Positions 46,357-56,259 of a stretch of DNA of 64,000 bases are shown here, one piece after another. The translations under genes were made by a program, and so were the position numbers. Under the pieces are notes generated by a model. The model made no database searches. It saw only the letters and a list, made by a program, of their open reading frames with translations, and was not told the origin of the DNA. Each line of letters starts with the position of its first letter. Within the stretch, counting starts at the first letter, position 1. Source of the stretch: Aureococcus anophagefferens (lineage: Eukaryota; Sar; Pelagophyceae; Pelagomonadales; Pelagomonadaceae); assembly GCF_000186865.1 (NCBI RefSeq), contig NW_008705561.1, forward strand, positions 1,669,703 through 1,733,702, read 5' to 3'.

Positions 46357-49300
46357 CTACGGCGCGCGGAGGATGCGCTCGACGGCGGCCTTGGCGAGGT
46401 TGGCGAAGGGCTGGGACGAGGTCTTGACGCAGACCTTGCAGGCGTTGAGGCCCTGCTTGAAGGTGAGCTCGACGAGGAACGTGTGCGCGCCGCCGGCCGT
46501 CTTGATCGAGAAGTACGCGACCTCGGTGCCCGCGGGCTGGTTGGGCACGGCGCGCCGCGCGACGTAGTGCGCGTTGCGCGCGGAGAGCTTGGCGCTGGCG
46601 GCCTCGATGGACGCGCCCGTCGGGAGGTCGGGCACCGTCGACGACGTCTCGAGCGAGTCGTCGATGGCCTTCCAGTTGGCGATGAACGCGCCGCGGTCCA
46701 TGGCGCCGTCGGGTGCCCAGAGCGCGTCGAAGTCGACGGGCGCGGCGCCGTAGAAGACGGCGCCCGTGTCCGCGTTCTTGAAGGCGATCTGGAGCGGCAC
46801 GACGTGGGGCGGCGCGTTCGCCGCGGGGCCCTGGTACGGCGCGAGCATCGCGCCGACGCCCGCGGCGAGCGGCAGGCTCGCGGCGCCCTGGCCGCCGGGG
46901 AGCACGGGCGGGGCGAACTGGAGCGCCGGCGTGCCCTGGGGCGCGATGCCGAAGGGCGACTTGTTGCACTGGACCTGGAGCATGCGCAGCGGCTGCGGCG
47001 ACCCGTTCTGCACCTCGACGTCGAAGCTCAGGCCGGCCGCGCCGGGGCCGACGGACGCCTTGAGGCCGACGCCGCCGCTCGCCGGGCCCGGCTGGACGAG
47101 CAGCACCTTGGGCCGCGCCACGGGCGCCGCGGGCGGCGTCGGCGCCGCCGGCGGCGCCGCGAACGCGTCGAGGACGCCGCCGCCGCCGAGGAGGTCGCCG
47201 CCGCCCAAAGCCGGCGCCGCGGGCGCGGCCGGCGGCGGCGCGGCGTCGAGGCCGAGGACGCCCATGTCGAGCAGGTCGATCTCGCCGGACCCCGCGCCGC
47301 CGCCGCCGCCGCCGCCGAGGATGCCGCCGGAGAGGTCGTCGTCGCCCGCGGGCGGCGGCTCGTCGCCGCCGCCGCCGCCGCCGTCCGCGTCGTCGAAGTC
47401 GTCGTAGGCCTCCTCCTCCTCGCCCTCCGCCGCGTCCTTGGCAGCGTCGCCGTCCAGCACGAAGGCCGCCGGGGGCTTGTGGTACACGGACGCGAGCGTC
47501 GCGAGCTTCGAGAGCAAATCTTCCAACGTGTCGTCGTCGAGCGCGTCCGTGTCGTCCTGGATCGCCGGCTTCTCGCCCAGCACGACGGCCTTGGCGCAGT
47601 CCGGGTTCGTGCTCAGGAGGCGCCAGTAGATGAAGCCCCGGTCCCGCAGGTCCGGGTTGTCGGACGTCGTCGTCGCCTTGTCCAGGGTCGACTGGACCAT
47701 CTCCTGCGCCTTGCCCTCGTTGGGCTGCTTCAGGAAGAGCTTCACCGTCGCCGTCAGCAGCTGGAGCTGCACGGCGTGCTCCTCCTCGGCGAAGGACTCG
47801 AGGAACGTCTCCAGCAGCTCGTCCGCGTTCTCGATCTGGTCCGCGTACTCGCCGATGATCCAGATCATCGACGCCTTCGCGTCCGGCTCGTCCAGCGACT
47901 CCAAATTCTCGCAGAGCGTGCCGATGACGCTCTCGTAGCGGTTCGGGTACTTGCGGAAGATGTCCTTGACGACGACGACGGCCTCCATGACGACGTAGTT
48001 CACCTTCGTCTGGATCAGCTCGAGGAGCACGTTCACGCAGCGCTGCGCGGCCTTGTCGAGCTTGACGGCGCAGCGGCCGATGGCGCGCACGGCGCGGCGC
48101 ACGAAGTCGATGTCGACCTCCTGGGCGTACTCCTTGAACTCCAGCAGCACCTGGTCCACGTTCTTCTCCGACACCAAACGAATCATGATCTCGAGCTTCT
48201 CCAGTTTGACGTAGATGGGGTCGTTGTACTTGCAGAAGAAGACCTTGATCTCGTTCTCGAGGATGCGCCGGTCCCGCTGGACGATCAGGTTGATGTTGCG
48301 CAGCGCGACGTAGCACATCTCGGGCTCGCCGTTGACGAGCGTCACGAGCGGCGGCGCGAGCTTCTTCCGGTAGCCCGCGCAGAGCTCGGACTCGACGTCC
48401 ATGGCCGCGTACATGTACTGGAGGATGACCTTGACGGCGCTCATGACGACGGCGCTGTTCGCGTGCTGCAGCCGCGGGAGCACGCGCTCGACGATGTTCT
48501 CCGCGTCCTTGGCCTCCGCGGGCACGTACTTGGCCAGCGCGTCCAGGATGGACACCTGGCCCCACTCCGTGCACTCGTTCAGCGCCGCCAGCAGCTTCTG
48601 GAGCACGGACGTCGACATCTTCATGACGTCGTCGTCGTTCGACGCCTCGGAGATCTCCGTCAGCGCGGCGACGGCGTTCGCGACGACCGTCGGGTTCGGG
48701 TCCGCGACGAGGTCCCGCAGGGCGTCGACGAAGCCCCGGTCGACGACCAACTCGGGCTGGATGTCGTAGAGCTTCGCCACGCAGAGCGCCGCCGTCTTGC
48801 GCACGTAGGGGTCGCCGTCCTTGACGCACGCCGCCAAGGGCTCGCACAAATACTCCGTGATGCGCTCGACGCGGATGCAGCCCATGGTGCGGATCGCCAG
48901 GGCGCGCACGAGCGGGTTCGGGTCCGCGGCGTCCTTGACGAAGGTGTTGACCGCGAGGAGCGCCATGTCGGGGTGCGTCCGCGCGTAGTTGATGAGGTAG
49001 AGGTAGACGAGCTTCTTGAGCTCGATGTTGCCCGTCTGGATGCAGTTCAGCACGTCCGTGAAGAGCATGGACACGTCCTTGCCCACGGTCATGTTCGCGA
49101 TGACCTTCTTCACGGCGTCGATCTTCTTGTCCCGCGACGCCTGCGTTCGTATCGAGATGCGGACCGGCGGCGCGCGCGCGCGCGCGGCTGTGTCACTTTT
49201 TAACGGACGGCGACCGGCTTGTGGCACGCAGGCGCGACGGCGGGCGCGCGCGGTCCCACGCGCGACGGTGCGACGATTTTCGACGCCGCAAACGCGCCGA

Positions 49301-49399
49301 CTGGAGCTCGGTGCGCAGCTCCTGCGTCTCGCCCTTCTTGGTCGTCGAGAAGAAGCGCCCATCGCCGCCGCTCTTGTCCTTGTCCTTCCTGGAGGACAT
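46357..49399 (-). CDS. Beta-adaptin (AP-1/AP-2 large subunit)
   Basis: Minus strand, exons 49399-49298 and 49140-46357 (961 aa, in phase). Beta-adaptin is a large subunit of clathrin adaptors. Exon 1: MSSRKDKDK ... [19 protein letters not shown]. The trunk runs from [20 protein letters not shown] through [55 protein letters not shown] and [18 protein letters not shown]. An acidic Gly/Pro-rich hinge with clathrin-box-like [12 protein letters not shown] follows (~690-790), then the ear domain ([11 protein letters not shown] region to the end). AP-1 and AP-2 cannot be separated; one shared beta is common in protists. The 157-bp intron uses a GC donor (gcgcgt) and cag acceptor with flanking gcg-type repeat. 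Confidence 0.95.
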
Positions 49400-49576
49400 G
49401 GCGGGGCCTCAACCCGCCGCGAGGCCGACGGGTCGACGCTCAAAGACGACGCCGCGAGCACCTCGCGGCCGGCTGTGGCGGCGGCAATCGTCACCTAGCC
49501 AGGGCTAATCAAGGATTTCTGCACCATGCACGGCTCATGCACCTCAGCACCTGTGCGCGAAGCGTGCTTCTCGAAG

Positions 49577-50938
49577 ATGGCAGCCCTCTCCGACGCCCCC
49601 TACGACCTCGTCGTCGTGGGCCGCGGGCTCGTCGGGAGCGCCGCGGCGCGCCACGCCGCCGAGGCCGGCCACCGCGTCGCGATCGTGGGCCCCACGGAGC
49701 AATCGCAGCCCGAGGTCGGCGTCTACGGCTGCCACAACGACGAGGGCCGCATCACCCGGCGCCTCGACGTGGACCCGACCTGGGCGGCGCTGGCGTCGCG
49801 GTCCATGGACCGCTACGCGGACATCGAGGCGCGGTCGGGCATCCGGTTCCACGACGCCGTGGGCTGCCTCGCGGTGGGCCGGGCCGGCGGGCCCTACCTC
49901 GCGGCCGTCGCCGCGACGGCCGCGTCGCGACGCCTGGAGCTCGAGGCCCTCGACGAGGACCAGCTGCGCGCCAAGTGGCCGAGGCTGCGCCTCGACTGCA
50001 CGCTGCTCCAGGACTTCAAGGTCGACGGCGCGCCCGCGAGCGACGAGGGCGAGGGCCCGCGGCCGCGATACGCCGCGCTCTTCGAGAGCGGCGCGAAGAC
50101 GGGCGCGGGCGTCGTGAGCCCGCGGCGCCTGCTCCTGGCGCAGGCGGCGCTCGGCGCACAGGCGGGCGTCGTCCACTACGACGCCGCCGCGGAGGCGACG
50201 GCGCGCGAGGACGGGCTCGTGAAGGTGAGGCTCTCGGACGGGCGCGCGGTGAGGGCCAAGACGTGCCTCGTCTGCACGAACGCCTTCACGAACTTCAAGC
50301 CGCTGCTCCCCCGGCGCGTGGCGCTGGAGCTGACGACGCAGACCGTGCGGCGCCGCGCGTTCGCGCCGGCGGACGCGGCCGCGGCGCTCGGCGACATGCC
50401 GGCGATCATCGTGAAAGGCGGCGCGGCCCCCTACGGCACGGCGTGGGCCCAGTTCGACAGCTGCTACGTGCTGCCGCCGCTCGACTACGGCGACGGCGGC
50501 CTGTCGATCAAGGTCGGCCACGGCGCGTTCTTCGAACGGGCGTTGAAGGACCGCGAGGCGGCGGCCAAGTGGTACGAGGACCGCTACGTCGAGGAGCGCC
50601 TCGACTCCTTCGCGCGCTGCGAGCTCGCGCTCGTCGCGAAGCGCGCGGTCCGCGACGCGCCCGCCACCGTCGGCGACGCGACGGACCGGTGCGTCATCCC
50701 GAAGACGCCGACGTCCCGCCCCTACGTCCACAAATTCGACGAATCCCTCGGCTGCTGCGTCGGCTGCAACGGCTACGCGGCGAAGAGCTCCGACGAGCTC
50801 GGGCGCCTCGCGCAGCGCATGATGCTGGGGGACGTACCCCCCGGCGACTGGGACGGCGGGGACATCCCCGCGGACGCGTTCGACGTCGTCTTCGCGGACG
50901 AGCCGCCCGCGGCGGGCGTGGCGGGGCTCGCGGTGTAA
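49577..50938 (+). CDS. FAD-dependent amine oxidoreductase (sarcosine/pipecolate oxidase-like)
   Basis: 453 aa from the ATG of MAALSDAPYDLVVVGRGLVG. The dinucleotide-binding motif is VVVGRGLVGSAAARHAAEAG (GxGxxG). A DAO-family core follows: YGCHNDEGRITRRL, PRRLLLAQAALGAQAGVVHY, TCLVCTNAFTNFKPLLP and a C-terminal FAD contact FDESLGCCVGCNGYAAKSS. This resembles monomeric sarcosine oxidase or L-pipecolate oxidase; substrate unknown. A Cys pair (LGCCVGCNG) lies near the family's covalent-flavin Cys position. No clear targeting peptide; an upstream ATG at 49526 gives a non-conserved leader. Confidence 0.83.
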   Translation: MAALSDAPYDLVVVGRGLVGSAAARHAAEAGHRVAIVGPTEQSQPEVGVYGCHNDEGRITRRLDVDPTWAALASRSMDRYADIEARSGIRFHDAVGCLAVGRAGGPYLAAVAATAASRRLELEALDEDQLRAKWPRLRLDCTLLQDFKVDGAPASDEGEGPRPRYAALFESGAKTGAGVVSPRRLLLAQAALGAQAGVVHYDAAAEATAREDGLVKVRLSDGRAVRAKTCLVCTNAFTNFKPLLPRRVALELTTQTVRRRAFAPADAAAALGDMPAIIVKGGAAPYGTAWAQFDSCYVLPPLDYGDGGLSIKVGHGAFFERALKDREAAAKWYEDRYVEERLDSFARCELALVAKRAVRDAPATVGDATDRCVIPKTPTSRPYVHKFDESLGCCVGCNGYAAKSSDELGRLAQRMMLGDVPPGDWDGGDIPADAFDVVFADEPPAAGVAGLAV

Positions 50939-51198
50939 GGTCACCGGCGGTCATCGGTGATGCAGGCATGGGTGCTGCAAGGTCAGCGATGCCGCAGGCA
51001 CGCCGCAGCGGCAAAAAGTCTCGGCGCGCGCAGCTCGAGCTCATTCCACGAGAGGCCGGCTCTCCACAAGGACTCGACCACTTGGCTCGCGCGCGCCCGT
51101 CGCATCGCCCGTCGACGCGCCGCGGCCGCTCACCACCGCTCGCCACCACCGCCGGCGGCCGCGCCGCTTCGCCGCGGCCGCGCGCGCCGCCGCACGCC

Positions 51199-51891
51199 AT
51201 GGGGAACACCTGGGGCCGCAAGGTGCCGCTCAAGGAGGTGCTGCGGAAGAACAAGCGGGAGATCAACAAGGCCATGCGCGAGCTCGACCGCGAGCGCGCG
51301 AACCTCGAGAAGCAGGAGCAGAAGCTCATCGCGGACATCAAGAAGTACGCGGGCCAGGGGCAGATGGGGAGCGTGAAGATCATGGCCAAGGACCTCGTGC
51401 GCACGCGGACCTACATCACGAAATTCATCGAGCTCCGGAGCCACCTCGGCGCCGTGAGCCTCAAGCTCCAGACGGTGAAGTCGCAGGAGGCCATGGCGTC
51501 GGCCATGAAGTCCGTCACGCAGGCGATGATCAAGATGAACAAGACGGTGAACGTGCCCGCGGTGCAGAAGATCATGATGAACTTCCAGCTCGAGAACGAG
51601 CGCGCCGAGATGACCCAGGAGATGATGGGCGACATGCTCGACGACGCCATGGAGCAGGACGGCGACGAGGAGGAGGAGGAGAAGATCGTCGGCGCCGTCC
51701 TCGACGAGATCGGCATCTCCTTCGGCGACACGGTCCCCGCGGCGCCGACCCTCGCCCCGAACCAGCCCCAGGCCGCCGACGTCCCCGCCGCGCCCGTCGC
51801 CGTCGCCGACGCGGGCGGCGGCGGCGGCGGCGGCGCGGACGCGTCCACCGTCTCCGACCTCGAGGCCAGGCTCAACAACCTCCGAAAATAG
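51199..51891 (+). CDS. ESCRT-III subunit CHMP2/VPS2
   Basis: 230 aa. VPS2/CHMP2 helps cut membrane necks in multivesicular body formation and cytokinesis. The basic N-terminal helix is GNTWGRKVPLKEVLRKNKRE, then INKAMRELDRERANLEKQEQ, IKKYAGQGQMGSVKIMAKDL, RTRTYITKFIELRSHLGAVS and MTQEMMGDMLDDAMEQDGDE. The C-terminal STVSDLEARLNNLRK is an MIT-interacting motif for VPS4. An Ala/Pro/Gly linker (~195-215) is longer than usual. Single exon. The frame is open upstream but that part is GC-rich chance coding; the ATG with MGNTWG matches family length. Confidence 0.94.
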   Translation: MGNTWGRKVPLKEVLRKNKREINKAMRELDRERANLEKQEQKLIADIKKYAGQGQMGSVKIMAKDLVRTRTYITKFIELRSHLGAVSLKLQTVKSQEAMASAMKSVTQAMIKMNKTVNVPAVQKIMMNFQLENERAEMTQEMMGDMLDDAMEQDGDEEEEEKIVGAVLDEIGISFGDTVPAAPTLAPNQPQAADVPAAPVAVADAGGGGGGGADASTVSDLEARLNNLRK

Positions 51892-52042
51892 GGCGCGGCG
51901 CGCGCCGGTCGCCGCCGCCTTAGCTCGGGCGCTTGTCTCCTGTGCCTCGGAGGGTGGGTTCGTGGGTCGCTTTGTCGTTGAAGGCAACTTGATCTGGGAG
52001 AGCAGACGATGGGCAGCCTCTCGATCCGGTAGCCTTAAAACG

Positions 52043-53817
52043 ATGGTCGTCGTCGACCTGCCGGCGCTGCCCGACGAGCGCGGGCGGTGGGGCGCCGAGG
52101 GCGAGGACTCCTGGGGCGACGCCGTCGCCTGGCTCGCGCGGGAGCCGGGCGCCTTCCGGCCGCCCGGGCCGCCGCGCGTCGTCGCCTTCGTCGCGCACAA
52201 CGGCCTCTGCAACCGGCTCGCGGGGCTCGGCGGCCTCTGGGCGCTCGCGGACCACTACGGCGCGGCCTTCGAGCTGCTCTGGGAGGGCGAGATCGCCTGC
52301 CAGGGCGCGTTCTCGGAGCTCTACGACGATGCCGACGGCCTCGCGGTCGTCGACGGCGCGCGCGTCCAGGAGCTGCGGGACGCGCCGGACTGCTGGGTCT
52401 TCGACACGAAGCGCGCGTCTCACTTCTGGACCGCGCCGTGGACCTTCCTGCTGTCCACGGAGGCCGGCGCGCCCGACTTTGCGAGTTTCGACGCGGCGGC
52501 GCGGCGCTGCCTCGGGCGCCTCGCGCCGTCCGCGGCCGTGCGCGGCGCCGTCAACGGGTTCCTGTCGCTGGGACCCTGGGGGCTCCTGGACCTGTCGCGG
52601 CGCACGGTCGGCGTCCACGTCCGGGGCACGGACCACGAGACGTTCCACGACGGGGCAGGAACAGGGTGATTCAAGTTCGCTTCAACATGAGTGTTCCGCG
52701 CGCAATCGTTCCAGAGAACGGATCCACGCTTCGAGGGCGCTCCGAGAGATAATCGTCCGTCCAAAAATTAGCCGAAACGAGCGGAAAATAACCGAGATAG
52801 AAGCCTCCAAAGTTGGGAATTTCGCACTCTTTTCCTGCCAGGTTCCACGACGGCTTCGCGGCCTACGCGTCGACGGTCGACCGCTTCGAGGCCGAGATCG
52901 GCGCGCTGCTGCGGGGCGCGGCGCCGGACCCCGGACACCCCGTCGTCTTCCTCGCCGCGGACGCGCGGGGGACCGTCGACCGCGTCCTGGCGACGTTCCG
53001 CGCCGCGGCGGACGACGGCCGCCTCGTCGTGCTCGACAAGCGCTTCGCGACGCCCCACGCCTGCCTCAAGGTCGTGCGCCACACGTCGTCCGTCGACGCG
53101 TTGGCCGACCTCTACCTCCTCGCGCGCTGCACCTCGATCCTCGGCACGTTCCAGTCGTCGTTCAGCGAGCTCGCGGCGGTCCTCGGCGGCGTGCCCGCGC
53201 GCTGCCCCGGGCTGCCCCCGCGGCTCCGCGCGTCGCTGAATCTGTACGCCGCCGTGCGAGCGACGGCGGCGGTCGCCGCGCCCGCGACGGCGGCGGTCGC
53301 CGCGCCCGCGACGGCGGCGGTCGCCGCGCCCGCGACGGCGGCGGTCGCCGTGCACGACGGGCCCGCGCGGCCCGAGCTCGCGGGCGAGGCGCCGCGGCCG
53401 CCGACGGTCATCGCGCCCTGCGCGGCGCTCCCGAAGCTGCCGCGCGACGGCGGCGGCCGCTTCCGCGTCCGCGGGGCCAAGGGCGCGCTCGTCCGCGACC
53501 ACGTCGAACAGACGGGCGCGCTCGTCGGCGTGCTCCGGCCCGGCGAGGACGTCGTCGCGGTCCGCGAGGCGACGAGCTCCGAGGGCGTCGACCGCCTCTG
53601 GGTCGCGGGCCGCGGCTGGGTCTCCGCGCGCGTCCTCGAGCCGCGGCGCGACGCGAAGGGCGACCACGCGGCGGCGCTCGCGGCCTACCAGGCCGAGCGG
53701 CACGCGCGCTACACGGCGGACCACGCGCGGTGGAACGCGGAGCTCCTCGCCCTCGTCGCGACGGGCGCCGTCAAGCTCGAGGGGAACCGCGTCCAGATCG
53801 TCCAGGCCGAGGCGTAA
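52043..53817 (+). CDS. Fucosyltransferase-like protein
   Basis: Exons 52043-52641 and 52842-53817 (524 aa, in phase). N-terminal Rossmann part with FVAHNGLCNRLAGLGGLWAL, like the G-x-GN-L nucleotide motif of alpha-1,2/1,6- and O-fucosyltransferases. The conserved HxR(G/R)TD signature VGVHVRGTDHETFHDGF spans the intron. C-terminal substrate end RCTSILGTFQSSFSELAAVL. Then a linker of three to four ATAAVAAP repeats (53268-53345) and a basic beta-rich domain with SH3-like pattern (GALVGVLRPGEDVVAVRE, RLWVAGRGWVSARVLEP). No signal peptide seen, so location is unclear. Its single intron is an antisense introner. Confidence 0.72.
52642..52841 (-). mobile_element. Introner element family 1, copy C, antisense to gene (acts as intron)
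   Basis: 200-bp intron of the plus-strand fucosyltransferase-like gene. Its sequence is the reverse complement of copy A. Ends are GGCAGGAACAGGGTG and CACTCTTTTCCTGCC (inverted repeat with two mismatches). A direct repeat gttccacgacgg flanks it. GT donor lies in the left repeat; acceptor CTGCCAG is the element end. Removal restores GTDHETFHDGFAAY exactly. Confidence 0.9.
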
Positions 53818-53941
53818 AAATTCGGGGTTGAAGTTTTTCGTGAACTTCACGGTGCTGTTGGTTGTAGTAAGTGTTGTAGTCGAGGTCGCAATCTGGGGCT
53901 GCATCGCGGTCGGATCCGATCGGCGGAGCAGCGTGCATACA

Positions 53942-55261
53942 ATGTCGGGCGCCGGCGGCGGATTCGCCGGCACGACGGACGGATCATTCTTCAAAGCGCC
54001 GGGCTGGGTTGACTTGTCGAAGCGGCCGGGCGAATCGAAGCAGGTGCCGCCGACCTGGCGCGCCTGGGCCGCCAACGTCGCACGCTGCGCGCATGTGTTC
54101 TACAGCCCAAACTTCGTCTGGCTCTCCATCGCCGCGGTCGTGTGGTGCGCGTGCCCGTACGACCTCGCCGCGGCGAGCGAGTGGCGGCGCGGCTGGATGC
54201 TTCGGCGTTTGGCCGTCAACTTCGTCACGACGTTTGGCTACGTGGGTTTCTGGCACGCGGCGCTCTACGTCTGGGGGTGCAGCGACCGCAAATTTATGCC
54301 CAACGTCTTCCCGGACGCCTCTCGAATGCTCCACAACGTGTGGTACAGCGTCCTCGCGGTGGTCCAGTGGACGGCCTGGGAATGCGTCTACATGCGCGGC
54401 GCGGCGCGGGGGACGCTGCCGACCCACGCGCTGGATAGCTCCGGCGCATACGTGCGGCTCGCGCTCTGGATCGTCGCGATCCCGCTCTACCGGGGCGCCC
54501 ACTTCTACTTCGCGCATCGCCTGATCCACGTGAAGCCGCTCTACAAGTTCGTCCACTCGCTCCACCACCGCAACATCGACATCGAGCCCTTCGCCGGTCT
54601 ATGCATGCATCCCGTCGAACATCTTTTTTATTTCTCCTGCGTCGGCCCGTCGCTCTACTGCCGCGCGCATCCGTTCGTCTTCTGGTGGAACGGCGTGCAC
54701 CTGCTGCTGTCGCCCGCGGCGTCGCACAGCGGCTGGGAGGACCACCTGCAGTCGGACCAGTTCCACATGCTGCACCACCGAAGATTCGAATGCAACTACG
54801 GCAGCGCGTCGTTCCCGCTGGACCACCTCTTCGGCACGTTCCGCGACTGCCTCCACGGCTCGTCGAAGACGTACCGGGGCGCGGGCGACGCGGCCGCCAA
54901 GGCCGCGCCGGCGAAGGACGGCACGGTGGCGCGGGCGGCGGAGGACGCGACGTACCCGCCGATGCCGAAGAGCCTCAGGGGCTTCTACGGGTATATGATC
55001 TTCGTCGCGGTCCTCTTCCTCGGCGCCGCGCGCGAGGCCGCCGCCCCGCGGCCGCTCCACCGCGCGCGCGCCGCCGCCGCGGCCCTCGCCTTCGGGCCCG
55101 TCGTCGCCGCGGTCATCCTCCTACGGCTCGTCGGGGACCGGAGCGACCTCCGCTGGCCCTTCCACCGCGAGGCCGCGCCGACGCTCGGCCTCCACCTCGG
55201 CGTCGGATTGCTCATCGGCGTCGTTCCGGTCTACCACGCGATGCTCTCCATCCACGCGTAG
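53942..55261 (+). CDS. Fatty acid hydroxylase/sterol desaturase family membrane protein
   Basis: 439 aa from the first ATG, MSGAGGGFAGTTDG; the frame is open back to a TTG at 53828. Membrane di-iron enzyme. His boxes: HRLIH in FYFAHRLIHVKPLYKF (HxxxH), HSLHHRN (HxxHH), and HMLHHRRFECNYG (HxxHH). Hydrophobic segments precede and follow, with a C-terminal pair (YMIFVAVLFLGAA, GLHLGVGLLIGVVPVYHAML). Such enzymes hydroxylate or desaturate sterols or fatty chains in the ER. C-5 or C-4 sterol activity cannot be separated. Single exon; convergent with MED7 (17 bp). Confidence 0.87.
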   Translation: MSGAGGGFAGTTDGSFFKAPGWVDLSKRPGESKQVPPTWRAWAANVARCAHVFYSPNFVWLSIAAVVWCACPYDLAAASEWRRGWMLRRLAVNFVTTFGYVGFWHAALYVWGCSDRKFMPNVFPDASRMLHNVWYSVLAVVQWTAWECVYMRGAARGTLPTHALDSSGAYVRLALWIVAIPLYRGAHFYFAHRLIHVKPLYKFVHSLHHRNIDIEPFAGLCMHPVEHLFYFSCVGPSLYCRAHPFVFWWNGVHLLLSPAASHSGWEDHLQSDQFHMLHHRRFECNYGSASFPLDHLFGTFRDCLHGSSKTYRGAGDAAAKAAPAKDGTVARAAEDATYPPMPKSLRGFYGYMIFVAVLFLGAAREAAAPRPLHRARAAAAALAFGPVVAAVILLRLVGDRSDLRWPFHREAAPTLGLHLGVGLLIGVVPVYHAMLSIHA

Positions 55262-55278
55262 GTCTGAACTGGTCGTTC

Positions 55279-55974
55279 TTAACTGCCAGCGCCGTCGCTC
55301 TGGGCCTCGTTGAAGGCCTCGAGGATGTCGCGGATGGCGGCCTCCGCCGCCGCGTCCGGCGGGCCCGGCGGCCGGCGCGGGGCGTCCCAGGGCGGCTGGT
55401 TCGGCGGCGGCCGGCCCTCGAGCTTCGCCTTGGCCCGTTCCGCCGCCTCGTGCGCGAGGAACGCGTCGTACGTCCGCTCCACCTTCGCCTTGCGGTTCTC
55501 CTCGCTGTAGGCCGGGTCCGTCGGCAGGGGCTCGTCGGGCGCCGCGAGCAGCGCGGCGACCTCGCCGCGCGCCTTCGCCGCCTTCGCCCGCATCAGCCGC
55601 GCGGCCTCGACGCGCTGCGCGGTCTCGTTCCGCAGGTGCCGCAGGAGCTCTTCCCGGGCCTGCGAGACGCGCAGCGTCCCGGCGAGCTTCTGCATGGCGG
55701 CGAACTTCTCGTCGAGCTCGCCCATGAGCTTCGAGACGTCGCCGTTGTCGCTCTCGCCGTCCTCGGCGACGAGGCGCATGACACCGCAGAACTGGAGCAC
55801 GGCCGCGCGGTTGAGCGCCTTGATCTCGCCGCAGAGCTCCGCGGGCGGCCGCGCGTCCCAGAAGGCCTCGTCGAAGTCCGGCGACCCGAAGGACCGCAGG
55901 TTCGCGTTCGTCGGCGGCGGCGGCGGCACGAGGTCGTCGCGGTCGAACCACGCCGGCGGCGGCGGCAGCTCCAT
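55279..55974 (-). CDS. MED7: Mediator complex subunit 7
   Basis: 231 aa. MED7 joins the Mediator middle module between activators and RNA polymerase II. The N-terminus has the Pro signature [20 protein letters not shown] and LRSFGSPDF. The key helix [20 protein letters not shown] corresponds to the family L-x-x-LNR-LL-NFL region. Two long helices ([40 protein letters not shown]) bind MED21. A Pro-rich tail follows. Start chosen at the ATG opening the Pro signature; the upstream frame is basic low-complexity sequence overlapping the HDAC promoter. Divergent from HDAC A (285 bp). Confidence 0.8.
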   Translation of the reverse strand: MELPPPPAWFDRDDLVPPPPPTNANLRSFGSPDFDEAFWDARPPAELCGEIKALNRAAVLQFCGVMRLVAEDGESDNGDVSKLMGELDEKFAAMQKLAGTLRVSQAREELLRHLRNETAQRVEAARLMRAKAAKARGEVAALLAAPDEPLPTDPAYSEENRKAKVERTYDAFLAHEAAERAKAKLEGRPPPNQPPWDAPRRPPGPPDAAAEAAIRDILEAFNEAQSDGAGS

Positions 55975-56259
55975 GGCGGCGCGGTCGTTTGCGTGCGCGG
56001 CGAGCGCTGCTGCGGCGCGCAGACGTGCGCGCGTTGCGCAGCGAGATCTGCGAGCGCTGCGGTCGTTCACAGGCGTGCGCGCGTTGCGCGGCGATCGCTG
56101 CGGCGGTGCGCGCGGCGCGCGACGACGCGATCGGCGGCTCGGCGGCCGACTCTCGTCGCTCTCCGGCGCCGCGCCGCCGCCTGTCCGCGCCGTCGACGCG
56201 CTGCTGCCCGTGCGACCCGCGAGGGGCGCATCGGGAGCAGCGGGAGCTTTGTCGCCGCC

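Noticed and set aside
44858..48847. A 1329-codon minus-strand frame joining adaptin-region sequence to isopropylmalate dehydrogenase
   Set aside because: Only the last ~410 codons are in the true leuB frame; upstream it reads the beta-adaptin gene in a wrong frame as Arg/Ala/Gly-rich nonsense. Not a fusion.
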